Shown: positions 8,968-17,949, counted from the first letter of the stretch. The stretch is 64,000 bases of DNA from Duganella alba (GCF_009674495.1 NZ_WKJN01000032.1:1-64000), one strand, 5' to 3'. A program made the numbers and translations. The notes: generated by a model from the sequence alone, not told the origin.

Positions 8968-10353
8968 ATGCAAGCACGAATTCCCACATCTTTCGCCCTC
9001 GCCACGCTGGTAGCGCTACTCGCGCCCACCCTGGCCCTGGCTTACGATCATGCACCAGAGTTGCCGACGGTCACCACCGCGCTGTCTCCCCTGCCAAAAT
9101 CCCCCGTTCCCGACGTCACCTCCCTGAAAACCGCCAAGCCGGCCAAACTGGTCGACGAGGATGCGTTCCGCGAAAAAGACGTGTGGGGCCGGATTCGCAG
9201 CGGCTACGCCATTCCCGATGTAAACAACGACCTGGTCGCCAAGCACATCAACTGGTACGCCACCCGTCCGGACTACATCGCCCGCACCACCGCGCGCGCG
9301 TCGCTGTACCTGTTCCACGTCGTCTCCGAGCTGGAAAAGCGCGGCATGCCGACCGAACTGGCGCTGCTGCCCTTCATTGAATCCGCCTTCAACCCGAACG
9401 CCCTGTCGAGCGCCAACGCCGCCGGCATGTGGCAGTTCGTGCCGGGCACCGGCCGCGATTTCAACCTGAAGCAGGACGCCTTCAAGGACGAACGCCGCGG
9501 CATCCTGGCCTCGACCGACGCCGCCCTGACCTATCTGCAGCGCCTGTACGATATGTTTGGCGACTGGCAACTGGCGCTGGCCGCGTATAACTGGGGCGAA
9601 GGCTCGGTGCAGAAAGCCATCAAGCGCAACCAGGCCGCCGGCAAGCCAACCGACTTCGAAAGTCTGGCCGACCTGATGCCGGCCGAGACCCGCAACTATG
9701 TGCCGAAGCTGCAGGCGGTCAAGAACATCGTCGCCAATCCGCAGCAGTACGGCCTGAACCTGCCGCTGATCGACAATTCGCCGTACTTCACCGCCATCGA
9801 CAAGACCAGCGACATCGACCTGACCGTCGCCGCCCACCTGGCCGAGCTGTCGGTGGACGAGTTCAAGGCGCTCAATCCGCAATTCAAGCGTCCGGTCATC
9901 ACCGGCGACGAGCAGACCAAGATCCTGCTGCCGAAGGAAAACGCCGAGAAGTTCCACCTGAACCTGTCGCAATGGACCAAGGAACTGTCGACCTGGAGCA
10001 CGCACAAGATCACCAGCGCGCGCGAATCGATCCGCTCGCTGGCATCGCGCTTCCACACCTCGCCCGAGGTGATCCGCCAGGCCAACAACATCCCGCAGAA
10101 CTCGGTGCTGAAGGCCGGCTCGACCATCCTGGTGCCGAAGATCTCCACTTCGGCCAGCATCGACATCGCACCGGATGTGGCCGAGAACGCCAACATCTCG
10201 TATGAAGCCGAGCGCGCCAGCGGCAAAACCGCCAAGGGCTACAAATTGCCCAAGGCCGGCAAGTCGGACAAATCGAGTCCGGTCGCCCTGGTCAAGGCGC
10301 GCGTCTCGCGTGACGCCGCCCACGGCAAAAAGCACCGCAAAGCCAGCCAGTGA
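8968..10353 (+). CDS. membrane-bound lytic murein transglycosylase, MltD-like
   Basis: A 461-residue exported protein with an N-terminal signal (about residues 1-25, ending ALAYDH). The SLT domain (about 115-260) carries the catalytic glutamate in LLPFIESAFNP, followed by AAGMWQFVPGTGR and LALAAYNWGEG, all diagnostic of family-1D transglycosylases. A LysM-like peptidoglycan-binding module follows (about 345-393). The C-terminal tail is Lys/Ser-rich and unconserved. It cleaves the glycan strand of peptidoglycan to give 1,6-anhydro-muropeptides. No lipobox is seen, unlike E. coli MltD, and there is one clear LysM rather than two. Confidence 0.9.
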   Translation: MQARIPTSFALATLVALLAPTLALAYDHAPELPTVTTALSPLPKSPVPDVTSLKTAKPAKLVDEDAFREKDVWGRIRSGYAIPDVNNDLVAKHINWYATRPDYIARTTARASLYLFHVVSELEKRGMPTELALLPFIESAFNPNALSSANAAGMWQFVPGTGRDFNLKQDAFKDERRGILASTDAALTYLQRLYDMFGDWQLALAAYNWGEGSVQKAIKRNQAAGKPTDFESLADLMPAETRNYVPKLQAVKNIVANPQQYGLNLPLIDNSPYFTAIDKTSDIDLTVAAHLAELSVDEFKALNPQFKRPVITGDEQTKILLPKENAEKFHLNLSQWTKELSTWSTHKITSARESIRSLASRFHTSPEVIRQANNIPQNSVLKAGSTILVPKISTSASIDIAPDVAENANISYEAERASGKTAKGYKLPKAGKSDKSSPVALVKARVSRDAAHGKKHRKASQ

Positions 10354-10362
10354 CGCCGGCCC

Positions 10363-10382
10363 GGCCCCGCTCTGGCGGGGCC
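10363..10382 (+). terminator. GC-rich hairpin after the MltD-like gene
   Basis: GGCCCCGC and GCGGGGCC form a perfect 8-bp stem around the loop TCTG, 10 bp after the stop codon. No T-tract follows, so it may be a weak terminator or an mRNA-stabilising hairpin. Confidence 0.45.
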
Positions 10383-10540
10383 GTTCAGCGTGATTCAGAG
10401 GTTGCAGTCACGGCTGACACGTCCTACAATCTTGGTCTTGCGTGTCGGGCAATACTCGCACACTAAAAAAACATAACCCCACTGACGTTGCCAGCCAGCT
10501 CTGAGAGCAAGCCCGGCACGCAGTCGCAATCGGAGTCCCT

Positions 10541-11332
10541 ATGGCGTTCTTGCAAGGCAAAAAAATCCTCATCACTGGTTTGCTGTCGAACCGTTCCATC
10601 GCTTACGGTATCGCCAAGGCCTGCCACCGCGAAGGCGCCGAACTGGCGTTCACCTACGTCGGCGAACGTTTTAAAGACCGCATCACCGAATTCGCCGCTG
10701 AATTCGACAGCAAGCTGGTGTTCGACTGCGACGTCGGCAGCGACGAGCAGATCGACGCCCTGTTCGCCGACCTGGGCAAGAGCTGGTCGCAGCTGGACGG
10801 CCTGGTGCACGCGATCGGCTTTGCGCCGCGCGAAGCCATCGCCGGCGAGTTCCTGGACGGCCTGAGCCGCGAGAACTTCCGCATCGCCCACGACATCTCG
10901 GCCTACAGCTTCCCGGCCATGGCCAAGGCCGCGCTGCCGCTGCTGAAAAACGGTTCGTCGGTGCTGACCCTGTCCTACCTGGGCGCGGTCCGTGCGATTC
11001 CTTACTACAACACCATGGGCCTGGCCAAGGCTTCGCTGGAAGCGTCGGTACGCTACCTGGCGGAAAACCTGGGCAAGCTGGGCATCCGTTCGAATGGCAT
11101 TTCGGCCGGTCCGATCAAGACCCTGGCCGCTTCGGGCATCAAGGACTTCGGCAAGCTGCTGGGCTTTGCCTCGTCGCACGCGCCGCTGCGCCGCAACGTC
11201 ACCATCGAAGAAGTCGGCAACACCGCCGCTTTCCTGCTGTCGGACCTGGCGTCGGGCATCACCGGTGAAATCACCTATGTCGACGGCGGCTTCTCGCACG
11301 TGATGGGCCTGAACGCGGAAGACTACCAGTAA
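10541..11332 (+). CDS. fabI: enoyl-[acyl-carrier-protein] reductase (NADH)
   Basis: A 263-residue short-chain dehydrogenase of the FabI type. It opens with the NAD-binding region GKKILITGLLSNRSIAYGIA; the family's Tyr-x6-Lys catalytic pair is visible in YYNTMGLAKAS (about residues 149-159), and ISAGPIKTLAASGI follows. FabI performs the last reduction of each fatty-acid elongation cycle and is the target of triclosan and related inhibitors. The gene stands alone with about 190 bp upstream and a strong terminator downstream. Confidence 0.95.
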   Translation: MAFLQGKKILITGLLSNRSIAYGIAKACHREGAELAFTYVGERFKDRITEFAAEFDSKLVFDCDVGSDEQIDALFADLGKSWSQLDGLVHAIGFAPREAIAGEFLDGLSRENFRIAHDISAYSFPAMAKAALPLLKNGSSVLTLSYLGAVRAIPYYNTMGLAKASLEASVRYLAENLGKLGIRSNGISAGPIKTLAASGIKDFGKLLGFASSHAPLRRNVTIEEVGNTAAFLLSDLASGITGEITYVDGGFSHVMGLNAEDYQ

Positions 11333-11359
11333 GCCTTCCCCGCTCCGCGCACACAAAAA

Positions 11360-11384
11360 CGCCCTGCACGCAGGGCGTTTTTTT
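11360..11384. terminator. intrinsic terminator between fabI and the convergent gene
   Basis: CGCCCTG and CAGGGCG form a perfect stem with loop CACG, preceded by a run of A and followed by seven T. The A-stem-T symmetry allows it to work in both directions. Its T-tract overlaps the stop codon of the convergent gene. Confidence 0.9.
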
Positions 11385-11796
11385 ATGGCAGCGTGGCCAG
11401 GCTGGCGTACAGCTTGTCGCAATCGGCCATGCTGGGCGCCTTCTGCTGCGAGATGCCGAGCTTGTTGGTCTGCCAGTCCTGCAGCGTGCGTTTTTCTTCC
11501 TCCAGCAGCGGCCCCATGACCCTGGCGTCATCGCTGCTGGTGCGACTGACCATCAGCACATCGGCCTGCTTCAACCTGACTTCATTGGTCTTGCGCCAGG
11601 CTTGCACGGCGCTGTCATAGGTGCTGGCGTGCTCCGGGAACTTGCGGCCGCAGGCGCCGCTGACCGCCGTCAGGAAATCGCGCCGGATGCCCAGCTTGAC
11701 CGCCGACCGGTCGGCATCGGTGAGCGCCGGCGACTCCGCCGCCACCGCCAGACCAAGCTGCATCGCACACAAACCTGCCAGCATAAAATTTCGCAT
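11383..11796 (-). CDS. exported protein of unknown function
   Basis: A 137-residue protein not recognised as a named family. An N-terminal signal peptide (about residues 1-20, cleavage likely after AVAA) predicts export to the periplasm. The mature part is mostly helical and charged, with two cysteines (ACGRKF and MADCDKL) that could form a disulphide. The ATG at 11796 is chosen because a G-rich ribosome site sits just upstream and the signal peptide begins there; a longer reading frame upstream lacks such features. It converges on fabI. Confidence 0.6.
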   Translation of the reverse strand: MRNFMLAGLCAMQLGLAVAAESPALTDADRSAVKLGIRRDFLTAVSGACGRKFPEHASTYDSAVQAWRKTNEVRLKQADVLMVSRTSSDDARVMGPLLEEEKRTLQDWQTNKLGISQQKAPSMADCDKLYASLATLP

Positions 11797-11885
11797 AATC
11801 CCCCCGTTAAAAATTAAATAATATTTAAAAAATAACGCGGCTAGCGCACAGCCGGCGCACGATAGGGCGCGCGAAAGTATATGTC

Positions 11886-11914
11886 TGTACAAGAGGGGCG
11901 AACTAAGGCATAAT
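11886..11914 (+). promoter_or_regulatory. candidate promoter for the DEAD-box helicase gene
   Basis: TGTACA (11886-11891) and CATAAT (11909-11914) are 17 bases apart. If used, the mRNA would have a leader of about 260 nt before the helicase ATG. Confidence 0.4.
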
Positions 11915-12182
11915 AGCTGTCTTGCACTGCAATGCGTGTGTCGATAACAAGCGATACCGGTTGTCCAGTCAGTAGTTTTTTAGCAGCATCGCAGCCTCAG
12001 CGCACCGTTCCTGGTGCTCTTATAAAGCCCTCCCGCCTCTGGTGTCGCTCCCTGACACCGTCCCGGCGCAAAGCTTTTGTGCCGAAATTTCTTTCGATTT
12101 TGATTGAGTCATTTCGTTTTGGTAGGCGTTGCTATTTCGCGTTCCGTATTTGCGTGAACGCAGATTTTTACGAAAGAAAAGC
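11915..12182 (+). promoter_or_regulatory. long structured 5' leader of the helicase gene
   Basis: The gap from 11797 to 12182 (386 bp) holds no gene. Its second half is AT-rich and probably transcribed as a leader. Two hairpins stand side by side: GGTGTC...GACACC (about 12039-12057) and GGCGCAAA-GCT-TTTGTGCC (about 12064-12082, one wobble). The last 100 bases are U-rich on the mRNA. Long leaders are typical of cold-inducible DEAD-box helicase and csp genes, so temperature or growth control is plausible, but this is inference. Confidence 0.4.
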
Positions 12183-13598
12183 ATGACATTTGAAGCACTA
12201 GGTCTCAACACGTCCATCATCAAAGCCCTGACCGACGCCGGCTACACCGCGCCGACTCCAGTTCAGCAGCAGGCCGTGCCTGCCGCGATCGCAGGCAAGG
12301 ACTTGTTGGTTTCCTCGCAAACCGGTTCCGGCAAGACTGCAGCCTTCATGCTGCCGTCGCTGCACCGTTTGTCCGAGATCGATCCGGCCACCGCCGGCAA
12401 GACTCCAAATCAAGAAATGCAAGCCGCCCGCGCCCGTGGCGAGCGTCCACGTTTCAAAGCCGCACAGCCAAAAATGCTGGTGTTGACCCCAACCCGCGAA
12501 CTGGCCCTGCAAGTGACCACCAATACCGACAAGTACAGCGTCAACCTGCGCCGCATCAAGGCCGTGTCGATCCTGGGCGGTATGCCTTACCCTAAGCAGA
12601 TGCAACTGCTGGCCAAGAATCCTGAGATCCTGGTCGCCACCCCTGGCCGCCTGATCGACCACATGGAATCGGGCAAGATCGACTTCTCGCAACTGGAAAT
12701 CCTGGTGCTGGACGAAGCCGACCGCATGCTGGACATGGGCTTCATCGACGACATCGAGAAAATCGTTGCCGCGACCCCGGCCGGCCGTCAGACCATGCTG
12801 TTCTCGGCCACGCTGGATGGCGTGGTGGGCAATATGGCCCGTCGCATCACCAAAGACCCGCAAGTGATCCAGATCATGAGCGCGGCCAACAAGCACGAAA
12901 ACATCACCCAGCGCGTCCACTTCGTCGACGACCTGTCGCACAAGAATCGCCTGCTGGACCACCTGCTGCGCGACGAAACGCTGGACCAGGCCGTTGTGTT
13001 CACCGCCACCAAGCGTGACGCCGACACCATCGCCGACCGTCTGAACATCGCCGGTTTCTCGGCTGCCGCGCTGCACGGCGACATGCACCAGGGCGCGCGT
13101 AACCGCACCCTGGACAGCCTGCGCCGCGGTTCGGTGAAGATCCTGATCGCCACCGACGTTGCCGCCCGCGGTATCGACGTGCCGACCATCACCCACGTGT
13201 TCAACTACGACCTGCCGAAGTTCCCGGAAGACTACGTGCACCGCATCGGCCGTACCGGCCGTGCCGGCCGCAATGGCCACGCCGTGTCGCTGGTCAACCA
13301 TGCTGAAGGCATGAACGTCAAGCGCATCGAACGCTTCACCAAGCAGCTGATTCCGGTGAACGTGGTCGAGGGCTTCGAGCCGAAGAAAACCGCGTCGGCG
13401 CCACGCTCGTCGGCACGTCCAGGCGGCTGGAAACCGGGCGACAACCGTGGCGGCGCCAAGCCAGGCCAGCGTTCGTTCAGCAAGCCAGGCAGCAGCAGCG
13501 GCGCCCCGCGCCGTGAAGGCAGCGGCACCGGCGGCGGCTACAAGGGCAGCAACCCACGCAGCGCCGACGGCCAGCGCCGCACCTACGGTGACCGTTAA
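12183..13598 (+). CDS. DEAD-box ATP-dependent RNA helicase, RhlE-like
   Basis: A 471-residue helicase with all core motifs in order: Q motif (F.ALGL...GYTAPTPVQQQA), Walker A SQTGSGKT, PTRELA, TPGR, the DEAD box VLDEADRMLDMGF, SAT, ATDVAARGID and HRIGRTGRAGR. A Gly/Arg/Ser-rich tail of about 90 residues follows the helicase core, as in RhlE/CsdA types, and likely adds RNA binding. It remodels RNA structures in ribosome assembly or mRNA decay. The ATG at 12183 begins the conserved domain; upstream in-frame codons lie in the leader. A strong terminator follows. Confidence 0.92.
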   Translation: MTFEALGLNTSIIKALTDAGYTAPTPVQQQAVPAAIAGKDLLVSSQTGSGKTAAFMLPSLHRLSEIDPATAGKTPNQEMQAARARGERPRFKAAQPKMLVLTPTRELALQVTTNTDKYSVNLRRIKAVSILGGMPYPKQMQLLAKNPEILVATPGRLIDHMESGKIDFSQLEILVLDEADRMLDMGFIDDIEKIVAATPAGRQTMLFSATLDGVVGNMARRITKDPQVIQIMSAANKHENITQRVHFVDDLSHKNRLLDHLLRDETLDQAVVFTATKRDADTIADRLNIAGFSAAALHGDMHQGARNRTLDSLRRGSVKILIATDVAARGIDVPTITHVFNYDLPKFPEDYVHRIGRTGRAGRNGHAVSLVNHAEGMNVKRIERFTKQLIPVNVVEGFEPKKTASAPRSSARPGGWKPGDNRGGAKPGQRSFSKPGSSSGAPRREGSGTGGGYKGSNPRSADGQRRTYGDR

Positions 13599-13620
13599 TC
13601 GCGGTTAGCCCGTAAAAAAA

Positions 13621-13648
13621 GCCGCCAGAGCGATCTGGCGGCTTTTTT
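13621..13648. terminator. intrinsic terminator after the helicase gene
   Basis: A perfect 9-bp stem GCCGCCAGA/TCTGGCGGC with loop GCGA, flanked by seven A before and six T after. It can serve both the helicase gene and the convergent DUF5694 gene. Confidence 0.92.
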
Positions 13649-14694
13649 CATTTGAGCACGGCGGCCGTGTCGACGATGTCCACGCCCTGCAGCTGGCCCA
13701 ACCAGGCGTCGAACCACGGCTTGTGGGTGGCGCCGACGATGGACAGCACGCGCGCGCCGGGACGTTCGCGGAAGGTTTCGCGGATGTTGGCCACCATGCG
13801 CATGTTGCGGATCTCCCAGCCCGCCACCCACATTTGTGGATAGCCTTCCGGCGACGTGGCGCGCATGGCGGCGCCGACGTTGCCGTCGGCCCGGATTTTC
13901 AGCGCGGCGGCGTCGTTGAGCTGGCGGTACAGCGGCAGCAGGTCGTCCGCCTTGCCAAGCGCGTCCAGCCGCCGTTCCTGCTCGCCCAGCACTGCGCCCC
14001 CGGCCGCCCACGCGCCTTCGATCGCACGCACGAAGGCTTTGATGTCGGGCAGGTCGAGGTAATCGCCGGTGTGGTTGTCGACCGGGTACACGCGCTGCCG
14101 TCCCAGCCGCGCGGCCAGGCGGGCCGCCAGCTGGTAGCTTTCATCGTTGACCGTGCTTATCTTGTTGAGCTGGTCCACCAGCGTGGCGTCCAGGCTGTCG
14201 CCGGCGCGGCGCTCGGCCTCGGGCAGTTGCAGCCACTGCACATAGGCGGAGGCGCGGTTGTTCGCGGCCAGGAACAAGGCGGCGAGATGGCGCCGCTGCG
14301 GTGGCGTCGGCTGCGCCGGCCAGGCGGCCAGGGTTTTGTCGGCTTCCGTGATGGCGGCTGGCGCCGCCAGGCCGGTGGCGGCCCTGGCGGCGTCGGTCGA
14401 CGGGCAGTAGTCGTTGCCGTACTTGGCCGGCTGGCGCGAGGCCAGGTCGCATTCGTCGCCCGGCAGGTCTTCGATGGTGATGATGTCCGGCTTGAACGCG
14501 GCCAGCCGGTCCAGCACGCCGTTCAGCGAGGCTGGATTGAAGTCCTTGGACATGCCGCGCAAGTGCACGGTGCCCAGCACCAGCACCTGCGCGCGCGGAC
14601 CGGTCATGCCATGGTCCAGGCCGGACAAATTCCCCTGCGCCTGCGCCGCCAGCGGCAACGCCGCGAGCACGCCCCATTTCCACCACTTGCCCAT
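13648..14694 (-). CDS. exported DUF5694-like protein
   Basis: A 348-residue protein with a signal peptide (residues 1-20, ending AQAQG). The mature domain starts with VLVLGTVHLRG and has FKPDIITIEDLPG and SIVGATHKPWFDAWL near the C-terminus, with conserved His and Glu residues as in DUF5694 proteins, which resemble the TraB/GumN (Tiki-like) fold. A hydrolase role is a fair guess from that resemblance, not shown. Periplasmic location is expected. It is transcribed alone, convergent with the helicase gene. Confidence 0.6.
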   Translation of the reverse strand: MGKWWKWGVLAALPLAAQAQGNLSGLDHGMTGPRAQVLVLGTVHLRGMSKDFNPASLNGVLDRLAAFKPDIITIEDLPGDECDLASRQPAKYGNDYCPSTDAARAATGLAAPAAITEADKTLAAWPAQPTPPQRRHLAALFLAANNRASAYVQWLQLPEAERRAGDSLDATLVDQLNKISTVNDESYQLAARLAARLGRQRVYPVDNHTGDYLDLPDIKAFVRAIEGAWAAGGAVLGEQERRLDALGKADDLLPLYRQLNDAAALKIRADGNVGAAMRATSPEGYPQMWVAGWEIRNMRMVANIRETFRERPGARVLSIVGATHKPWFDAWLGQLQGVDIVDTAAVLK

Positions 14695-14895
14695 GACTCT
14701 TCCTTCTCATCGTTAAAGAGGGTTCAGTGTAAAAAAGAAATGGTTGCCGGCCAGCCGGTTTCGGACAGAATGCCGATTTCGCCGCCCAGACGGTTGAAAC
14801 CACGGGCCGAATAAGCTGGTGAGAATGCGTGAGAATTGGCGACTGCCAAGTGGGTACACTAGCAGATCCTACATATTTGAAAGGCAGGCGGTACG

Positions 14896-15309
14896 ATGAG
14901 CAAAGTGCTCACAGTGATGCGTATCGCGACCAGCCTGTGCAGCTGCGTGCTGGGCATCGGCCTGTTCATGATGTCGACCATGTTTTCGCTGCTCGCAGGC
15001 GCGGTGCCGCAGGGTGAAGACTTCACGCCGCCCTGGCAAATCGTGGCCTCGGTGATCGCCTCGGGCGCGCTGGTGGCGTCCGGCTATATGATGTTTTCGC
15101 TGGGCTGGCCCGGGAAATTCGCGAACGCCTGGTTCCGCTGGATCACCGCCCTGCTCCTGCTGATTCCGCTGGCGGTGGGCTGCCTGCTGGTGAACGCGAC
15201 CCGCAAGCAGTTCCCGCCGGTGGACCTGGCCTTCATACTGATCGGATTTACCGTCTGGTTGCTGCTGCTGTGCATCAAGCCGACGTTGCTTGGCACGCAG
15301 GAGAACTGA
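14896..15309 (+). CDS. four-helix membrane protein of unknown function
   Basis: A 137-residue protein with four predicted membrane segments (about residues 10-35, 48-70, 80-100 and 112-130) and short polar loops, not recognised as a named family. It ends in a short hydrophilic tail (LLGTQEN). Its 3' end carries AGGAG, which serves as the ribosome site of the next gene, so the two are co-translated. The role is unknown. Confidence 0.6.
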   Translation: MSKVLTVMRIATSLCSCVLGIGLFMMSTMFSLLAGAVPQGEDFTPPWQIVASVIASGALVASGYMMFSLGWPGKFANAWFRWITALLLLIPLAVGCLLVNATRKQFPPVDLAFILIGFTVWLLLLCIKPTLLGTQEN

Positions 15310-15310
15310 C

Positions 15311-15529
15311 GTGGCGTTCGATTGGCATGGCGCGGAAATCACGCGGCAGACGGTGGTCGGCGCGGACTATAAGAACACGCAGAACGCGCGCCGCTTCCTG
15401 ACCGCCCAATGCGGCGCCGGCTTCAAGTTCGACCGCGAGTTCATGGCGTGGATACGCAGCGGCGCCGCCAGCACCATGGGCGACGTCGCCGACGAATGGC
15501 AGCGCCGCCACCCTGCCTCAAACGGCTAG
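15311..15529 (+). CDS. small DUF6434-like protein
   Basis: A 72-residue protein starting at GTG 15311, with AGGAG eight bases upstream inside the preceding gene; that site decides the start. The core FDWHGAEITRQTVV..YKNTQNARRF and KFDREFMAWIRS..ASTMGDV matches my memory of DUF6434, a short module found alone or joined to SAP domains. Trp, Tyr and Phe spacing suggests a compact nucleic-acid- or protein-binding fold; function unknown. It is the second gene of a two-gene unit with the membrane protein. Confidence 0.55.
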   Translation: MAFDWHGAEITRQTVVGADYKNTQNARRFLTAQCGAGFKFDREFMAWIRSGAASTMGDVADEWQRRHPASNG

Positions 15530-15640
15530 CGATAGCTGAATCACAATGCCGTAAACCACGCGGATTGTGGGCATCATCGCTGTCGTGGAAGACTTTCCAG
15601 AGCAACACAATATTCCGCTGCCAGAACCGTCTTCCAGTCC

Positions 15641-16201
15641 ATGACCGCACCAATAACAACAACTGAGCAAGATCAGGCCATCACCGCGACGGTGCTGCGG
15701 GAGCGTTCGCGCTTGTGGCATTTCATCCGCCGCCGGGTGGCCGACCAGACCGACGCCGACGACATCCTGCAGGACGTGTTCTACGAGTTCACCCAGGCTT
15801 ACCACCTGCCCGAGCCGATCGAGCAGGTCAGCGCCTGGTTGTTCCGCGTCGCCCGCAACCGTATCATTGACCGTTTCCGCAAGAAGAAGGAAGTGGCGCT
15901 CGACGATCTCGCCGGCGGCGGCGGCGACGAGGACGACTGCCGCCTCGACCTGATGCTGCCCTCGCCCGACGGCGGCCCGGAAGCCGCCTACACCCGCGCC
16001 ATGCTGCTGCAGGAATTGCAGCTGGCCCTGGAAGAATTACCCGCCAACCAGCGCGATGTCTTCATTGCGCACGAACTGGAAGGCGTCAGTTTCAAGGAGA
16101 TGGCCGAACAGACCGGCGTCTCGATCAACACTTTATTGGCCCGCAAGCGCTACGCCGTGCTGTACCTGCGCCAGCGCCTGCAAGCCCTGTACGAAGAATG
16201 A
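15641..16201 (+). CDS. ECF-type RNA polymerase sigma factor
   Basis: A 186-residue sigma-70 family member with region 2 (DADDILQDVFYEFTQAY, VARNRIIDRFRKK; about 39-88) and region 4 (LPANQRDVFIAHELEGVSFKEMAEQTGVS; about 133-162), but no regions 1 or 3, so group 4 (ECF). It directs RNA polymerase to a small stress-type regulon. Seventeen bases downstream lies a membrane protein gene and then an MFS pump gene, all co-directional. No recognisable anti-sigma factor is present; the membrane protein is the only local candidate. Confidence 0.88.
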   Translation: MTAPITTTEQDQAITATVLRERSRLWHFIRRRVADQTDADDILQDVFYEFTQAYHLPEPIEQVSAWLFRVARNRIIDRFRKKKEVALDDLAGGGGDEDDCRLDLMLPSPDGGPEAAYTRAMLLQELQLALEELPANQRDVFIAHELEGVSFKEMAEQTGVSINTLLARKRYAVLYLRQRLQALYEE

Positions 16202-16217
16202 AAGGAGTAAGACCAAC

Positions 16218-16580
16218 ATGCGTCCCGAAAATATGAGCTACAAGAAATTCAAAGTGATGAAAGGCCTGTTCATCCTGGCCTGCGGCGCGCTGCTCGGCGC
16301 CATCGTCATGCTGTTGTGGAATTGCCTGATCCCCAACATCTTCCCCGGCGCCAATGCCGTCAATTATTGGCAAGCCCTGGGATTGCTGCTACTCTGCCGC
16401 ATCCTGTTCGGCGGCTTCCGCGGCCACCACCGCGACTGGCACGAAAAGCGCGAGCACTGGCAGCGCTGGCAGGCCATGACGCCCGACGAGCGCGCCCAGT
16501 TCTTCAAGCAGCGCGAAGGCTTCTTCAAGCACCGCCCGCCGTTCTGCCGCCCCGGTTCACCAGACGAAACGAAAGAATAA
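16218..16580 (+). CDS. small two-helix membrane protein linked to the ECF sigma factor
   Basis: A 120-residue protein with two membrane segments (about residues 15-40 and 52-70) and a highly charged C-terminal tail rich in His, Arg, Trp and Glu (HHRDWHEKREHWQRWQ). It is preceded by AAGGAG and sits between the ECF sigma gene and the MFS gene with tiny gaps. No zinc-binding anti-sigma motif (HxxxCxxC) is present, so calling it an anti-sigma factor would be a guess; the tail could still be the cytoplasmic contact. Not recognised as a named family. Confidence 0.6.
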   Translation: MRPENMSYKKFKVMKGLFILACGALLGAIVMLLWNCLIPNIFPGANAVNYWQALGLLLLCRILFGGFRGHHRDWHEKREHWQRWQAMTPDERAQFFKQREGFFKHRPPFCRPGSPDETKE

Positions 16581-16583
16581 TTA

Positions 16584-17822
16584 ATGAAGAAAACCCCTGC
16601 GCCGCCCTTCAGCGGCTACCAGAAAATCGTCGTGGCGATGCTGGCCTTCCTGCAGTTCGCCGTTATTTTGGATTTCATGATCATGTCGCCGCTGGGCGCC
16701 GTGATCATGCCGGACCTGCGGATCGGTCCGGCGCAGTTCGGCCTGGTGGTGTCGGCCTACGCCTTCAGCGCCGGCGTCTCCGGCCTGCTGACCGCCGGCT
16801 TCGCCGACCGCTACGACCGCAAGAAACTGCTGCTGTTCTTCTACACCGGCTTCATCGTCGGCACCGTCTGGTGCGGCCTGGCGCAAAGCTTTGAAAGCCT
16901 GCTGGCGGCGCGCATCTTCACCGGCCTGTTCGGCGGCGTGATCGGCTCCATCGTGCTGGCCATCTCCACCGACCTGTTCCCGCCACAGATGCGCGGCCGC
17001 GTCATGGGCCTGATCCAGACCGCGTTTGCCGCCAGCCAGGTGCTCGGCATCCCGGCCGGCATCTACCTGTCCAACCAGTGGAACTGGCACGTGCCGTTCA
17101 TGGCGATGGCCGCGTTCGGCCTGATCGGCGGCCTGCTGGTGGCGTGGAAAATGCAGCCGGTGAACGGCCACCTCGGCAAGCCGCAGGAGCACAGCGCCTT
17201 CATGCACCTGTTCCACACGCTGACCGAGAAGCGCTACCTGCTGGCGTTCGCCATCACCGCCCTGCTGACCACCGGCGGCTTCATGCTGATGCCGTTCAGC
17301 AGCGCCTACATCGTCAACAACATGGGCATCGACCTGCACCATCTGCCGACCGTGTACCTGATCACCGGCGTCTGCACCATCTTCATCGGCCCGATGATCG
17401 GCCGCGCGGCGGACGCCTTCGGCAAGTTCCGCGTGTTCCTGTTCGGCACCGCGCTGTCGATCGCCATGGTGCTGATCTACACCCACCTGGGCCGCGTGCC
17501 GCTGTGGATGCTGGTGGTGGTGAATACGATGATGTTTGTCGGGATCTTCTCGCGCATGATTCCGTTCCAGGCGCTGTCGTCGACGGTGCCGGTGCAGACC
17601 CAGCGCGGTTCGTACAACGCCATCAGCGCCTCGATCCAGCAACTGGCCGGCGGCCTGGCGTCGGTGGCGTCCGGCCACATCGTCACGCAGGCGGCCGACG
17701 GCCACTTGCAGCACTTCGACACGGTCGGCTACGTGGTGGTCGGCACGTCGCTGGTGGCCTCGTTCCTGGTGTGGCGTTTGCAACGCAATCTGACGGCGGA
17801 AGCCGCGCTGGCGCCGGCCTGA
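16584..17822 (+). CDS. MFS transporter
   Basis: A 412-residue major facilitator with about 12 hydrophobic segments. The loop 2-3 signature reads GFADRYDRKKLLLF (about 73-86), the usual MFS A motif. It resembles drug or metabolite proton antiporters of the DHA1 type; substrate unknown. The start is 3 bases after the stop of the small membrane protein gene, so it belongs to the ECF sigma operon and is probably one of its outputs. The next downstream gene has its own promoter. Confidence 0.82.
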   Translation: MKKTPAPPFSGYQKIVVAMLAFLQFAVILDFMIMSPLGAVIMPDLRIGPAQFGLVVSAYAFSAGVSGLLTAGFADRYDRKKLLLFFYTGFIVGTVWCGLAQSFESLLAARIFTGLFGGVIGSIVLAISTDLFPPQMRGRVMGLIQTAFAASQVLGIPAGIYLSNQWNWHVPFMAMAAFGLIGGLLVAWKMQPVNGHLGKPQEHSAFMHLFHTLTEKRYLLAFAITALLTTGGFMLMPFSSAYIVNNMGIDLHHLPTVYLITGVCTIFIGPMIGRAADAFGKFRVFLFGTALSIAMVLIYTHLGRVPLWMLVVVNTMMFVGIFSRMIPFQALSSTVPVQTQRGSYNAISASIQQLAGGLASVASGHIVTQAADGHLQHFDTVGYVVVGTSLVASFLVWRLQRNLTAEAALAPA

Positions 17823-17875
17823 AGCCCGGATAGAAGTAGCAGTTTGTTTCTAATTGTTAAGAAATTCTAATTTAG

Positions 17876-17905
17876 TTGCCATGCGGCATTATTTCGAATT
17901 ACAAT
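17876..17905 (+). promoter_or_regulatory. strong sigma-70 promoter for the 63-residue gene
   Basis: TTGCCA (17876-17881) and TACAAT (17900-17905), 18 bases apart, each match 5/6 consensus positions. The surrounding sequence is AT-rich, unlike the neighbouring genes. Confidence 0.65.
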
Positions 17906-17949
17906 ATTAACAGTACGAAACTAACCACTAACTATCTAGGGAGAAGTGC

